The notes beneath the pieces were generated by a model that was not told where the DNA came from, searched no databases, and worked only from the letters and a program-made list of their open reading frames with translations. 64,000 nucleotides of DNA. Origin: Chloroflexi bacterium GWB2_54_36 (GTDB lineage Bacteria; Chloroflexota; Anaerolineae; Anaerolineales; Anaerolineaceae). Positions 17,091 to 25,549 of this stretch are shown piece by piece. The DNA is taken from assembly GCA_001796355.1 (NCBI GenBank), contig MGMG01000090.1, positions 16,092-80,091 of the forward strand, written 5' to 3'. Positions within the stretch are counted from its first letter, which is position 1; each line of letters starts with the position of its first letter. Position numbers and translations under genes: made by a program.

Positions 17091-17945
17091 ATGGCAAGAA
17101 AAAGCGGTCTGGGTAAGGGGTTAGACGCATTAATTCCGGGCGGGGAGAGCAGCACGCCGGACGGCGGTACGCTCTTTCTGGATGTAGATCAGATTTCCCC
17201 CAATCCATCTCAGCCGCGCCAGGATATGCCGCCGGAAAGCCTGACCGAATTAGCTGCCTCGATCCGCGAGCATGGCATTCTGCAGCCGTTGATCGTCAGC
17301 CAGGGGGCGGACGCCGACCAATATATCTTGATCGCCGGCGAGCGCCGCCTGCGGGCTGCCCGTTCGATCGGGTTGAAGACTGTGCCGGTGGTTTTGCGCC
17401 AGGCCACCAACCAGCAGCGTCTTGAACTGGCACTGATCGAAAACATCCAGCGCACCGACCTGGCGCCGTTGGACACTGCCGAGGCCTACCGTCAACTGGC
17501 CGATGAATTTGGCCTGTCCCACGATGAGATCGCTGAACGGGTTGGCAAGAGCCGGACAGCGGTAAGCAATACGTTGCGCTTACTGCGCCTACCTGATTCA
17601 GTGCGCATTGCGCTGGTGGAAGAAAAAATTTCCGAAGGTCACGCGCGCGCGCTGCTTGGGCTGGCTACACCGCAGGCTCAGTCAGCGGTGCTGCAAAATG
17701 TGCTGGCCAATGATCTGAGCGTGCGCCAGACCGAAGCTCTGGTTCGCCGCTACAACGGCGAACGGCCGGCAGCAACCAAACGCGCAGAACCTGCCCCGGA
17801 GATCCAGGCGCTGGAAGAACGTCTGCGCGACGGCCTTGGAACGCGCGTCACGCTACGGCACGGTAAAAAAGGCGGCACGCTGGTGATACACTATTATTCC
17901 AACGAAGAACTTGACGGCCTCATTTCGCAGATTCTCCGAGATTGA
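17091..17945 (+). CDS. parB: Chromosome partitioning protein ParB (Spo0J)
   Basis: A 284-residue ParB/Spo0J. The N-terminal start KSGLGKGLDALIP is typical (ParA-stimulating Arg/Lys region). The CTPase domain has GERRLRAAR near 83 and ENIQRTDL near 115, a central HTH covers about 140-160 (LSHDEIAERVGKSRTAVSNTLRLL), and a C-terminal dimerisation part ends the protein. It loads on parS as a CTP-dependent clamp. Forms an operon with parA; the amidohydrolase ATG lies 2 bases after its stop. Confidence 0.93.
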   Translation: MARKSGLGKGLDALIPGGESSTPDGGTLFLDVDQISPNPSQPRQDMPPESLTELAASIREHGILQPLIVSQGADADQYILIAGERRLRAARSIGLKTVPVVLRQATNQQRLELALIENIQRTDLAPLDTAEAYRQLADEFGLSHDEIAERVGKSRTAVSNTLRLLRLPDSVRIALVEEKISEGHARALLGLATPQAQSAVLQNVLANDLSVRQTEALVRRYNGERPAATKRAEPAPEIQALEERLRDGLGTRVTLRHGKKGGTLVIHYYSNEELDGLISQILRD

Positions 17946-17947
17946 CC

Positions 17948-19531
17948 ATGCGCATTCTGCACAACATCAATGCCTATACTTTATGGCAGTCCAAGCCTCA
18001 GGCCTCTGCCCTTGCCATACGTGATGGGAAAATATTGGCAGTTGGAAATCAGGAGGATATACTGGCGTTGGCTGACCGGAATACCGAGCGCATCGACTTG
18101 CACGGCGCGACGGTTTGGCCGGGTCTGACCGACTCACACCTGCATTTGCAGTTCTATTCGCTCGGGTTGAAATACGTTGACTGTGAAACCGAATACCTGG
18201 CGGAATGTTTGCGGCGGGTCGCAGCGGCTGCGGTGGTCACTCCGCCCGGTCAATGGGTGCGCGGTCACGGCTGGAATCAGAATGATTGGCCGGAAGGGTT
18301 TGGCACTGCTGCCATGCTCGATGCATTTGCCGCGGACAAACCGGTTTATCTGACTTCCAAATCGCTGCATTCCAGCTGGGCAAACTCCTTCGCGCTGCGG
18401 CTGGCTGGCATCACCGGCAGTACACCCGACCCCGCTGGCGGGGTGATTCAACGCGACTCGGCCGGTAATCCGACCGGCATCCTGTTCGAAAGCGCCATGG
18501 AGCTGTTGGAAGACATTATTCCCTCTCCCTCCGCTGACGATGTCGCCGCTGCCATCCGGAAGGCTCAGCCAGCCCTTTGGAGCATGGGATTGACCGGGGT
18601 GCACGACTTTGACCGCCGCACCAGTTTCATGGCACTGCAATCGCTGGATGCGGCCGGTGAGCTCAAATTGCGCACCGTTAAGAGTATTGCCCTGGAAGAA
18701 TTGAATTATGCAGTCGGGGTTGGCTTAAAAACCGGGTTTGGCAGTGAATTTTTACGCATCGGGTCGGTAAAGCTGTTCGCAGACGGCGCCCTTGGGCCGC
18801 AAACCGCCGCCATGCTGCAATCGTACGAAAACGAACCCGCCAATACCGGGTTGCTCTTTTTGGACGCCGAACAGATCCTGGAGCATGGGCAGTTAGCCGC
18901 AAAAAGCGGCATCAGCCTAGCTATTCATGCCATTGGCGACCGCGCCAATCACGAAGTGCTCAAGGCTTACGCTCAGATGCGCGAGTTGGAAACCCGTGAA
19001 AACCGCCCGCACTTACGCCACCGCATCGAGCATGTTCAGGTGTTGCACCAGGATCACCTCAAATTGCTGGCTGCCAACCAGATCATCGCCTCCATGCAGC
19101 CCATCCATACGACCTCGGACATGGACACGGCTGACCGCCACTGGGGATCGCGCTCCCGCTATGCCTATGCTTTCAAGACCTTGCGGAACGCCGGCACCCG
19201 CCTGATCTTTGGCTCCGACGCCCCGGTGGAATCACCCAATCCATTCTGGGGGATCCACGCTGCAGTCACCCGGCAGCGCCATTCCGGCTACCCGTCTGCG
19301 GATGGTTGGAATACGCAGGAACGCATCACCCTGCGGCAAGCGTTGGAAAGCTACACCGTCCACCCAGCCTTTGCCGCCGGCTGGGAGGACTGCATAGGGG
19401 CGCTGGCGCCCGGTTACCATGCGGATTTGATCATTCTCCCGACTGACCCCTTTAAAATGGAGCCTGCTGAGCTTTATACTGTCAAACCGGAGCGCGTGAT
19501 GGTCGGCGGGCAATGGGTTTTGGGTGTTTAA
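17948..19531 (+). CDS. YtcJ-type amidohydrolase
   Basis: A 528-residue metal-dependent amidohydrolase of the YtcJ/AepA-like group. The metal motif DSHLHL is near residue 58, AIHAIGDRANH near 325, HRIEHVQ near 360, and the fourth metal Asp in FGSDAPVE near 425, all in the expected order. I start at the ATG at 17948; an in-frame TTG two codons earlier overlaps the parB stop. Members hydrolyse amide or ester bonds of unidentified small molecules. No signal peptide. The link to parAB is positional only. Confidence 0.85.
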   Translation: MRILHNINAYTLWQSKPQASALAIRDGKILAVGNQEDILALADRNTERIDLHGATVWPGLTDSHLHLQFYSLGLKYVDCETEYLAECLRRVAAAAVVTPPGQWVRGHGWNQNDWPEGFGTAAMLDAFAADKPVYLTSKSLHSSWANSFALRLAGITGSTPDPAGGVIQRDSAGNPTGILFESAMELLEDIIPSPSADDVAAAIRKAQPALWSMGLTGVHDFDRRTSFMALQSLDAAGELKLRTVKSIALEELNYAVGVGLKTGFGSEFLRIGSVKLFADGALGPQTAAMLQSYENEPANTGLLFLDAEQILEHGQLAAKSGISLAIHAIGDRANHEVLKAYAQMRELETRENRPHLRHRIEHVQVLHQDHLKLLAANQIIASMQPIHTTSDMDTADRHWGSRSRYAYAFKTLRNAGTRLIFGSDAPVESPNPFWGIHAAVTRQRHSGYPSADGWNTQERITLRQALESYTVHPAFAAGWEDCIGALAPGYHADLIILPTDPFKMEPAELYTVKPERVMVGGQWVLGV

Positions 19532-19544
19532 TATCTGAATAACC

Positions 19545-20573
19545 ATGGACCACGTACAACCGCTTACCCCTGAAGTTCTTGTCCCACGGCTTGGGGATTA
19601 TCTCATCGAGCGCCAGTTGATCACTCCCAAGCAGTTGGCTTATGCGCTGCAGCAGCAGGTTGCCATCCGCAATAACCAGCAAACCGTCCCGCTCATTGGT
19701 GAATTGCTGGTGGAGCTTGGCATCCTCAAACGCAGCGCGCTCGATCAGGCAATCACCGAACAAGTGCTTCAATTACGCTATGCATTGAAAGAAAACAACC
19801 GGCAATTGGAACGGCGCGTACAGGAACGCACCGTTGAACTCGAACGGGCGTTAGTCCGTCTGTCAGAGTTGAATCAGCTCAAAAGCAACTTCCTGGCAAA
19901 TATCTCGCATGAATTGCGCACGCCGCTCACACATCTTCAGGGGTATATCGAGTTAATACAGACCGGCGACCTCGGTCCATTGACCCACGGTCAGGTAAAC
20001 GCTCTCGATACCATTCAGCGTTCAACGGACCGGTTGAGCCGGTTGATCGAAGATTTGATCCTGTTTGCAACTTCAGAAAAGACTGAAATACCCGTGCTGC
20101 AAGACCCAACCGATCTCAACATATTGTGCACGGATGTGATCAACCAGATGCAGCCCAAGGCACGGGATCAAAAGTTGCAACTGATATTGAAAATCTGCGC
20201 CGATGGCGCAATGGCGTATGCTGATCGCGAGAAAATTGGCTGGGTGGTCCATCAATTCCTCGACAACGCGGTGAAGTTCACGCCGCCGGGGGGCGTCGTT
20301 ACCCTGGAACTGATCCCGGACGAATTGCATTTCACCGTAAAAGTCAGCGATAGTGGAATTGGCATTCAGCCTACGCGGTTGGGCGAGATTTTCGAGCCAT
20401 TCCATCAGCTAGACGGCTCTTCGACCCGCAGATACGGCGGCACCGGCTTGGGATTGGCTCTGGCGCAGAAAATCGTGGAAGCGCACGACTCCACCATCCA
20501 GGTGATATCCGAACTAAGCAAAGGCAGCCAATTTTCGTTCGAACTGAAGAAAGTGCTGGAGGGGAATTCATGA
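19545..20573 (+). CDS. Histidine kinase with MshEN-like N-terminal domain
   Basis: A 342-residue soluble sensor kinase. Residues about 12-66 hold two tandem motifs of the MshEN/GspE N-terminal type: RLGDYLIERQLI with a following LAYALQQQ, then GELLVELGILKR with a following LDQAITEQ. MshEN domains of secretion ATPases bind c-di-GMP; binding here is inferred. A coiled coil follows (about 75-115), then HisKA with the phospho-acceptor in NISHELRTPL near residue 120, and the ATPase domain with FLDNAVKF, DSGIGI and GTGLGLALAQ. No transmembrane segment. The stop overlaps the next kinase (ATGA). Confidence 0.85.
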   Translation: MDHVQPLTPEVLVPRLGDYLIERQLITPKQLAYALQQQVAIRNNQQTVPLIGELLVELGILKRSALDQAITEQVLQLRYALKENNRQLERRVQERTVELERALVRLSELNQLKSNFLANISHELRTPLTHLQGYIELIQTGDLGPLTHGQVNALDTIQRSTDRLSRLIEDLILFATSEKTEIPVLQDPTDLNILCTDVINQMQPKARDQKLQLILKICADGAMAYADREKIGWVVHQFLDNAVKFTPPGGVVTLELIPDELHFTVKVSDSGIGIQPTRLGEIFEPFHQLDGSSTRRYGGTGLGLALAQKIVEAHDSTIQVISELSKGSQFSFELKKVLEGNS

Positions 20574-21793
20574 AGACTGCAACTCATGTTCCTACAAGAA
20601 TTTTTCCGCCTGTCGATGTCACTTTCCTGTATTTGATCAATAAAATTCTTAGCGGCGTGGAGAACCTGCATGACGCAATGAACGCGTTGGTGCCGGTCAT
20701 TCGAGACTACTTTATTTTCGACAATGTTGTGGTATTTTTGGTCGATCCGATGACCCTCAATCTTGACGTCGTCTATGCCCGGGCTACCGGACGCGGCAAA
20801 TCCGCAGAGGCCGACGTCGCCTGGGGTGAAATTATCGGCAGCCAGGTCATCGATTCCAGGCAGGTCATTTTACAGGAACCGCAAGACTCAGCCCAGATTG
20901 ACAGGCTGCACCGGCCGTTTACACTGGGCGTGCCGCTCATTTCACATGCCGAGACGTTGGGAGCCATTATTTTTATCCGCTTTGGCAGCCCGCAGTACAC
21001 CCCTGACCAAATTGCCTTTGCCGAGTATCTGGCAGACCAACTGGCAGTGGTCGCCGCGCGTGAAAATCTCATACGTGAGAACAAACGCCTCGAATTCCAG
21101 TACCGCGCATTCCAGGTGCAGGAAGATTTCATCTCCACCCTCTCACATGAATTACGCACCCCGTTGGGGTTTATCAAAGGCTATACCACCACCCTGCTGC
21201 GCACGGATGCCACCTGGGATGAGCAGGCCAAAGAAGAATTTCTGACCATCATCGACCATGAAACCGACCGGATGCAAGACCTGATCAGCAATTTGCTCGA
21301 TTCAGCCAAGCTGCAATCCGGTCAAATGATCATGGATCTCCAGGTTGTGCGGCTGGACGCTTTGATCAAGGATGTCATCTTGCGTTCCAAGCTGCATCAT
21401 CCCGCATTGGATATCCAGGTGGAAATTACTGAACCAATCAAGCCTATTCAGGCAGATCCGCGCCGCCTGGCCCAAACGCTGGAAAATCTGATCAGCAATG
21501 CGGTCAAATACGCGCCTGGGGCGCCGGTAAAGGTAAAGATTGCTGAATTATCCGATGGAGTCCGAATCGAGGTCAGTGACACCGGCCCAGGGATTCCTGA
21601 AAAGTACCAGGCTAAGATCTTTGATCGCTTTTTCCGCATCCAGGGCTCACAACAGACCACCCGCGGAACAGGCCTAGGGTTGTTTATATGTAAGCAAATT
21701 ATACAGGCGCATAATGGCAAAATCGACCTCGTTTCCCGGGTAGGAGAAGGTAGTACTTTTAGCATTTACCTTCCCGAACGGGTGGAAAATTAG
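20570..21793 (+). CDS. GAF-domain histidine kinase
   Basis: A 407-residue soluble sensor kinase: a GAF domain (about residues 25-170), HisKA with phospho-acceptor His in TLSHELRTPLGF near 192, and an ATPase domain with LISNAVKYAP, DTGPGIP and GTGLGLFICKQI. It begins within the stop of the preceding kinase with GGAGGGG before the ATG, so both are made from one transcript. The next gene is a response regulator, so both kinases may feed the same regulator or form heterodimers. Confidence 0.9.
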   Translation: MKTATHVPTRIFPPVDVTFLYLINKILSGVENLHDAMNALVPVIRDYFIFDNVVVFLVDPMTLNLDVVYARATGRGKSAEADVAWGEIIGSQVIDSRQVILQEPQDSAQIDRLHRPFTLGVPLISHAETLGAIIFIRFGSPQYTPDQIAFAEYLADQLAVVAARENLIRENKRLEFQYRAFQVQEDFISTLSHELRTPLGFIKGYTTTLLRTDATWDEQAKEEFLTIIDHETDRMQDLISNLLDSAKLQSGQMIMDLQVVRLDALIKDVILRSKLHHPALDIQVEITEPIKPIQADPRRLAQTLENLISNAVKYAPGAPVKVKIAELSDGVRIEVSDTGPGIPEKYQAKIFDRFFRIQGSQQTTRGTGLGLFICKQIIQAHNGKIDLVSRVGEGSTFSIYLPERVEN

Positions 21794-21817
21794 GCATTGT
21801 TTTAGGAGGGAAACATC

Positions 21818-22537
21818 ATGAGTACCCGGATATTAGTTGTCGATGACGAACAGTTGTACCGCCACTTGCTCAAAGTGAATCTGGAAACGGAAGGCTACGA
21901 AGTCAGCGCCGCCAACGATGGAGAACAAGCTTTGGAAATGGTTACCAGCCGACAACCTGACCTGGTTATTCTGGATGTGGCCATGCCGCGGTTGGACGGG
22001 TTTGAAACTTGCGAGCGCATCCGCCAATTCTCGGACGTTCCAGTTATTATGTTGACCGCACGCGGTGAGGAGCAGGATCGGGTGCATGGGCTGAACGTCG
22101 GAGCGGACGATTATGTCCTGAAACCCTTTTCAGCCACGGAATTGGTTGCACGGGTTAGGGCAGTCCTCCGCCGCGCAAAGTCCAACCAGCAAATGATCCA
22201 TAAACGCTATTTTGCTCATTTGAATTTGCGAATCGATTTTGCGCGCGCTGAAGTCTGGCGCGGCGAGCATCCCGTGTACCTCTCCGCAACCGAATACCGT
22301 CTTCTCATCCAGTTCGCGCAACATGCCGGGCGCATCCTTTCCGCCGAAGAGCTGCTCACTGCCGTCTGGGGTGAATCCTATCGCGAAGATAAAGAGATTT
22401 TATGGGTTTCCATTGCGCGCTTGCGCCAAAAGCTGGAAGAAGACCCGCATACCCCCCTGCACATCGTCACCCGATCTGGCCTGGGCTATATGATGCCCTC
22501 CAGCGATACCAGCAGTATTGATGAGAAAGGATCGTAA
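21818..22537 (+). CDS. OmpR-family response regulator
   Basis: A 239-residue regulator with a receiver domain (phospho-acceptor Asp53 in VILDVAMPRLDG, acidic pocket Asp9-Asp10, LKPF near 102) and a C-terminal winged helix (about 130-225, ending in SIARLRQKLEEDP and TRSGLGYMM). GGAGGG precedes the ATG. Expected output is transcription control. Placed directly after the two kinases and 6 bases before a small gene that leads to a CpaF ATPase, so those genes are candidate members of the same functional unit. Confidence 0.92.
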   Translation: MSTRILVVDDEQLYRHLLKVNLETEGYEVSAANDGEQALEMVTSRQPDLVILDVAMPRLDGFETCERIRQFSDVPVIMLTARGEEQDRVHGLNVGADDYVLKPFSATELVARVRAVLRRAKSNQQMIHKRYFAHLNLRIDFARAEVWRGEHPVYLSATEYRLLIQFAQHAGRILSAEELLTAVWGESYREDKEILWVSIARLRQKLEEDPHTPLHIVTRSGLGYMMPSSDTSSIDEKGS

Positions 22538-22543
22538 GATTAC

Positions 22544-22846
22544 ATGTTCGATACATTTGAGGGCAAAGGTAAAATTTATACCCAGGTGATTACTAAATCG
22601 CCGATTAAGGTTATCATGCAGACCACCATGCACCAAATCCATGGCATGATGCATGTTCGGGTGGGCGATCGGGTGAAAGATGAGTTAGATACGGCAGATC
22701 ATTTTTTGGCAGTGACAGATGCAGAATTATTTGATATTTCTGGTGCGAATCTTATGTTTAAGACCAACTTTTTGGCTGTAAACCTCAATCAAATAATCTG
22801 GGTCATCCCTGAGAAGGAACTGATTCATGAGGAGTTGGTAGAGTAA
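22544..22846 (+). CDS. Conserved 100-residue protein before the CpaF ATPase
   Basis: I do not recognise a named family with certainty. The 100-residue protein has no signal peptide or membrane helix. Its pattern GDRVKDELDTADHFLAVTDAEL followed by FLAVNLNQIIWVIP (split here as two beta-rich stretches at about residues 42-62 and 77-90) suggests a small beta-barrel fold. GAAAGGA precedes the ATG, and its stop overlaps the cpaF start (TAATG), so translation of the two is probably coupled. A role as partner of the ATPase or of the response regulator is an inference from position only. Confidence 0.7.
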   Translation: MFDTFEGKGKIYTQVITKSPIKVIMQTTMHQIHGMMHVRVGDRVKDELDTADHFLAVTDAELFDISGANLMFKTNFLAVNLNQIIWVIPEKELIHEELVE

Positions 22847-24165
22847 TGGCCGCCCCGCTACCTACACAACCGCGTGTAATCAACCTGCAAAACCTGAAGA
22901 CCCATCTGCTTCAGGAAATCACCCGGGAACTGGAGAGCGGACCGCAGTTGAGCGCGGATCGTAAGGGCGAAATCATTTTAATGATTCAAAAAGCCTTTGC
23001 GGAGCTGAAATACAATTTCCCCACTCCATTGAAAGATCAAGTTACCCGGGAAATTCTGGATGAATTGCTTGGTTTTGGACCGATCCAGCCGTTACTCGAT
23101 GATCCTGATATTTCCGAAATCATGGTGAACGGCCATAGCAAGGTCTATATCGAACGCAAAGGCAAAATTATCAAGACGGATATCACTTTCCCCAACGACG
23201 AGGCGGTCCTGCGTACCATCGATAAAATCATCCTCCCATTGGGGCGGCGCATCGACGCCGACAGCCCAACGGTTGACGCCCGCCTGCCGGATGGTTCCCG
23301 CGTCAATGCGGTTATTATGCCCGTTGCGATTGACGGCCCCTGCATCACAATCCGTAAATTCCAAAAAGACAAGCTAACCATGGAACAGCTTATCGAACTG
23401 GGTACCGTTTCTAAGACGATGGCGGAATTTATGCGAGTTTGCGTGCTCTCCCGGTTGAATATCATCATCTCGGGCGGCACGGGTTCTGGCAAGACTACCT
23501 TGCTCAATATCCTCTCTGGCTTTATCTCCGAAAATGATCGCATCGTCACGATCGAAGATGCGGCTGAACTCAAGCTGCAACAAGATCATGTTGTCCGTAT
23601 GGAAACCAAAACCGCCAACTCTGATGGCAAAGGAGCGGTAACCATTCGCGATCTCGTGCGTAACTCCCTCCGCATGCGGCCCGACCGGATTGTGGTTGGT
23701 GAAGTGCGTGGCGGCGAAGCGCTGGACATGCTCCAGGCTATGAACACCGGTCATGACGGTTCGTTGACCACATTGCACGCCAATTCACCCCGCGACGCCC
23801 TCTCACGCCTTGAAACACTGGTGTTGATGTCCGGCATGGACCTACCGCTGAAGGTGGTTCGTGAGCAAGCCGCAGCAGCGGTGGATCTGATCATCCAGCA
23901 ATCCCGTTTGAAGGACGGCTCACGCAAGATCACCTCCATCACCGAAATCGCCGGCATGGAAGGCGATACGGTTGTGATGACAGATATTTTCAAATTCCAG
24001 CAGACCGGTGTGGATGAGGACGGGAAGGTCATAGGCGAATTAAAGCCGACCGGCATTCGTCCTTTGTTCTACCCGCGGATCGAGGTGGCCGGGTTCAAAC
24101 TTGGGCCGGAAGTCTTTGGCGCAAATATTGGCGCCATGCTCAATCCACAGTCTCGCGGGCGATAA
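22846..24165 (+). CDS. cpaF: CpaF/TadA-type secretion or pilus ATPase (orphan)
   Basis: A 439-residue hexameric secretion ATPase of the CpaF/TadA/VirB11 group. An N-terminal helical domain (about 1-100) precedes the RecA-like core: Walker [14 protein letters not shown] near residue 207, Asp box IEDAAELKL near 235, Walker [18 protein letters not shown] near 280 and the His box [15 protein letters not shown] near 303. Such ATPases power Tad pili or archaellum-like motors together with TadB and TadC, none of which is present within the window. The gene may supply an assembly encoded elsewhere. Gene symbol indicates family membership. Confidence 0.88.
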   Translation: MAAPLPTQPRVINLQNLKTHLLQEITRELESGPQLSADRKGEIILMIQKAFAELKYNFPTPLKDQVTREILDELLGFGPIQPLLDDPDISEIMVNGHSKVYIERKGKIIKTDITFPNDEAVLRTIDKIILPLGRRIDADSPTVDARLPDGSRVNAVIMPVAIDGPCITIRKFQKDKLTMEQLIELGTVSKTMAEFMRVCVLSRLNIIISGGTGSGKTTLLNILSGFISENDRIVTIEDAAELKLQQDHVVRMETKTANSDGKGAVTIRDLVRNSLRMRPDRIVVGEVRGGEALDMLQAMNTGHDGSLTTLHANSPRDALSRLETLVLMSGMDLPLKVVREQAAAAVDLIIQQSRLKDGSRKITSITEIAGMEGDTVVMTDIFKFQQTGVDEDGKVIGELKPTGIRPLFYPRIEVAGFKLGPEVFGANIGAMLNPQSRGR

Positions 24166-24180
24166 CCATTGGACCGGAAC

Positions 24181-24209
24181 CTGCAACTTTAGTTGCAGAA
24201 TGCTATAAT
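24181..24209 (+). promoter_or_regulatory. Promoter overlapping a perfect palindrome before the double-HTH gene
   Basis: TATAAT at 24204-24209 is preceded at 17 bases by CTGCAA (24181-24186). CTGCAACT (24181-24188) and AGTTGCAG (24191-24198) form a perfect 8-bp inverted repeat with a 2-base centre covering the -35 and spacer. A repressor bound there would block polymerase; the downstream HTH protein is the obvious candidate. Confidence 0.6.
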
Positions 24210-24261
24210 ACTGTCAGACATCTATCTTGAATTTAGGAAGATTCCGAGCGGGGAGGACCTT

Positions 24262-24942
24262 ATGGCAACCTACCAACAACATATCCGAGTCAGGTCCCGT
24301 AAACTAGGACTGTTGATTTATGACGCCCGCATTAGCCGCTCACGCAAAGTGGAATCATGCGCTAAAGCCATGGGACTGTCCGTGGAGGGTTATCAATCAA
24401 TCGAAGCCGGCGAGTCTGCCCCGACTCTGCCACAATTGGAATCCCTGGCTTTCTTCCTGGATGTACCCCTGGAGCATTTTTGGGGTAACCAGGCGCTTTC
24501 TACTCTGGCGTCCCCTGACCCGGTTGAACAGCCTATTCAGTTGAAAGAAATTCGACAGCGCATTATCGGCACCCGCCTGCGGATAGCCCGTTCTACCCTC
24601 AACCTCTCCGTATCCGAGCTGTCGTTCAAGACTAATATCCCGGTTGAAAAGATCCAGCGCTATGAAATGGGTCAGCAAGCCATTCCGCTCCCCGATTTGG
24701 AACTTCTGGCAAGCACACTGGAAATTCGCAATGATGAACTATTCGACCAGCGCGGAATGATCGGAAAATGGCGCTCGGATAAGGCAACCGCCCAAAACAT
24801 CATGGATCTGCCGCCCGAAGTGCGGGCTTTCGTCAGCAAGCCGGTCAATTTGCCTTATCTCGAACTGGCCATGCGCCTGTCGGACCTCTCGGCTGAAAAG
24901 CTGCGCGGGGTGGCAGAGGGTTTGCTCGAAATCACCTACTAA
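24262..24942 (+). CDS. Regulator with two tandem XRE-type HTH domains
   Basis: A 226-residue DNA-binding protein with two Cro/C1-type HTH units: about residues 8-70 (LSVEGYQSIEAGESAPTLP) and 95-160 (LSVSELSFKTNIPVEKIQRYE). A C-terminal helical part (about 180-226) contains MRLSDLSAEKLRGVAEGLLEI. I choose the ATG at 24262, after GGGGAGGA; longer TTG-started versions have no ribosome site. The two HTHs are diverged from each other, so it could bind as one monomer covering two half-sites. The TPR gene begins in its stop codon (TAATG). Confidence 0.82.
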   Translation: MATYQQHIRVRSRKLGLLIYDARISRSRKVESCAKAMGLSVEGYQSIEAGESAPTLPQLESLAFFLDVPLEHFWGNQALSTLASPDPVEQPIQLKEIRQRIIGTRLRIARSTLNLSVSELSFKTNIPVEKIQRYEMGQQAIPLPDLELLASTLEIRNDELFDQRGMIGKWRSDKATAQNIMDLPPEVRAFVSKPVNLPYLELAMRLSDLSAEKLRGVAEGLLEITY

Positions 24943-25511
24943 TGTCAAGCGCTGACGGGTCAGGTATGTTATCCGCTCAAGAATTTGAAAAATTGAATGT
25001 TGCAGCTCAAGCTGCCTACGAGCATAAAAACTACCCGGATGCGGTCCGGTTGTACCAGCAAGCTTTAGGAACCATTAACCCGGTTGAAAAGCCGGCTGCC
25101 CATGCCGAGGCGCGCAATAACCTGTCGGTAGCGTTGTTGAAAGGTGGGAATGCACAGGCTGCGCTGGAGCAGGCCAGCGGCACCGAACACATTTTTGCCG
25201 GTATCCGCGATCCTCAGCGCCAGGCAATTGCGCTTGGCAATATTGCCGCAGCCCTGGTTGAATTGCAGCGCCATGATGAAGGGTTGGAAAAGTATCAATT
25301 ATCCGCAGACCTGTTCAAACAAACCGGCAATGATGAGATGCGCAGCTACGTTCTGCGTGAAATTTCCGTGTTGCAGATGAAACGCGGCAAGCAAGCTGAT
25401 TCTTTGTTCGCCATGGATGCCGCCCTGGCATCTAAAAAGAAGCTCAACTGGTCCGAGTCGATCATCCAAAGCCTTATGCGGATCATCCGGCGGATGATGG
25501 GTTCAAATTGA
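24942..25511 (+). CDS. Tetratricopeptide-repeat protein
   Basis: A 189-residue cytosolic helical protein with about three or four TPR units (YEHKNYPDAVRLYQQAL near 20-36, ARNNLSVALLKGGNAQAALE near 48-67, then AIALGNIAAALVELQRHDEG near 87-106). It has no signal peptide. The ATG lies in the stop codon of the double-HTH regulator, so the two are translationally coupled; an alternative ATG at 24966 would shorten it by 8 residues. Likely a scaffold protein; partner unknown, but coupling suggests it may control or titrate the HTH protein. Confidence 0.75.
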   Translation: MSSADGSGMLSAQEFEKLNVAAQAAYEHKNYPDAVRLYQQALGTINPVEKPAAHAEARNNLSVALLKGGNAQAALEQASGTEHIFAGIRDPQRQAIALGNIAAALVELQRHDEGLEKYQLSADLFKQTGNDEMRSYVLREISVLQMKRGKQADSLFAMDAALASKKKLNWSESIIQSLMRIIRRMMGSN

Positions 25512-25549
25512 CCATTGATATTTTGGTTTACGGGGTGAATTAAGCATAT

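Noticed and set aside
22846-24165. Full Tad pilus locus
   Set aside because: Only the ATPase is present; neighbouring genes are regulators, with no TadB, TadC, prepilin peptidase or pilin.
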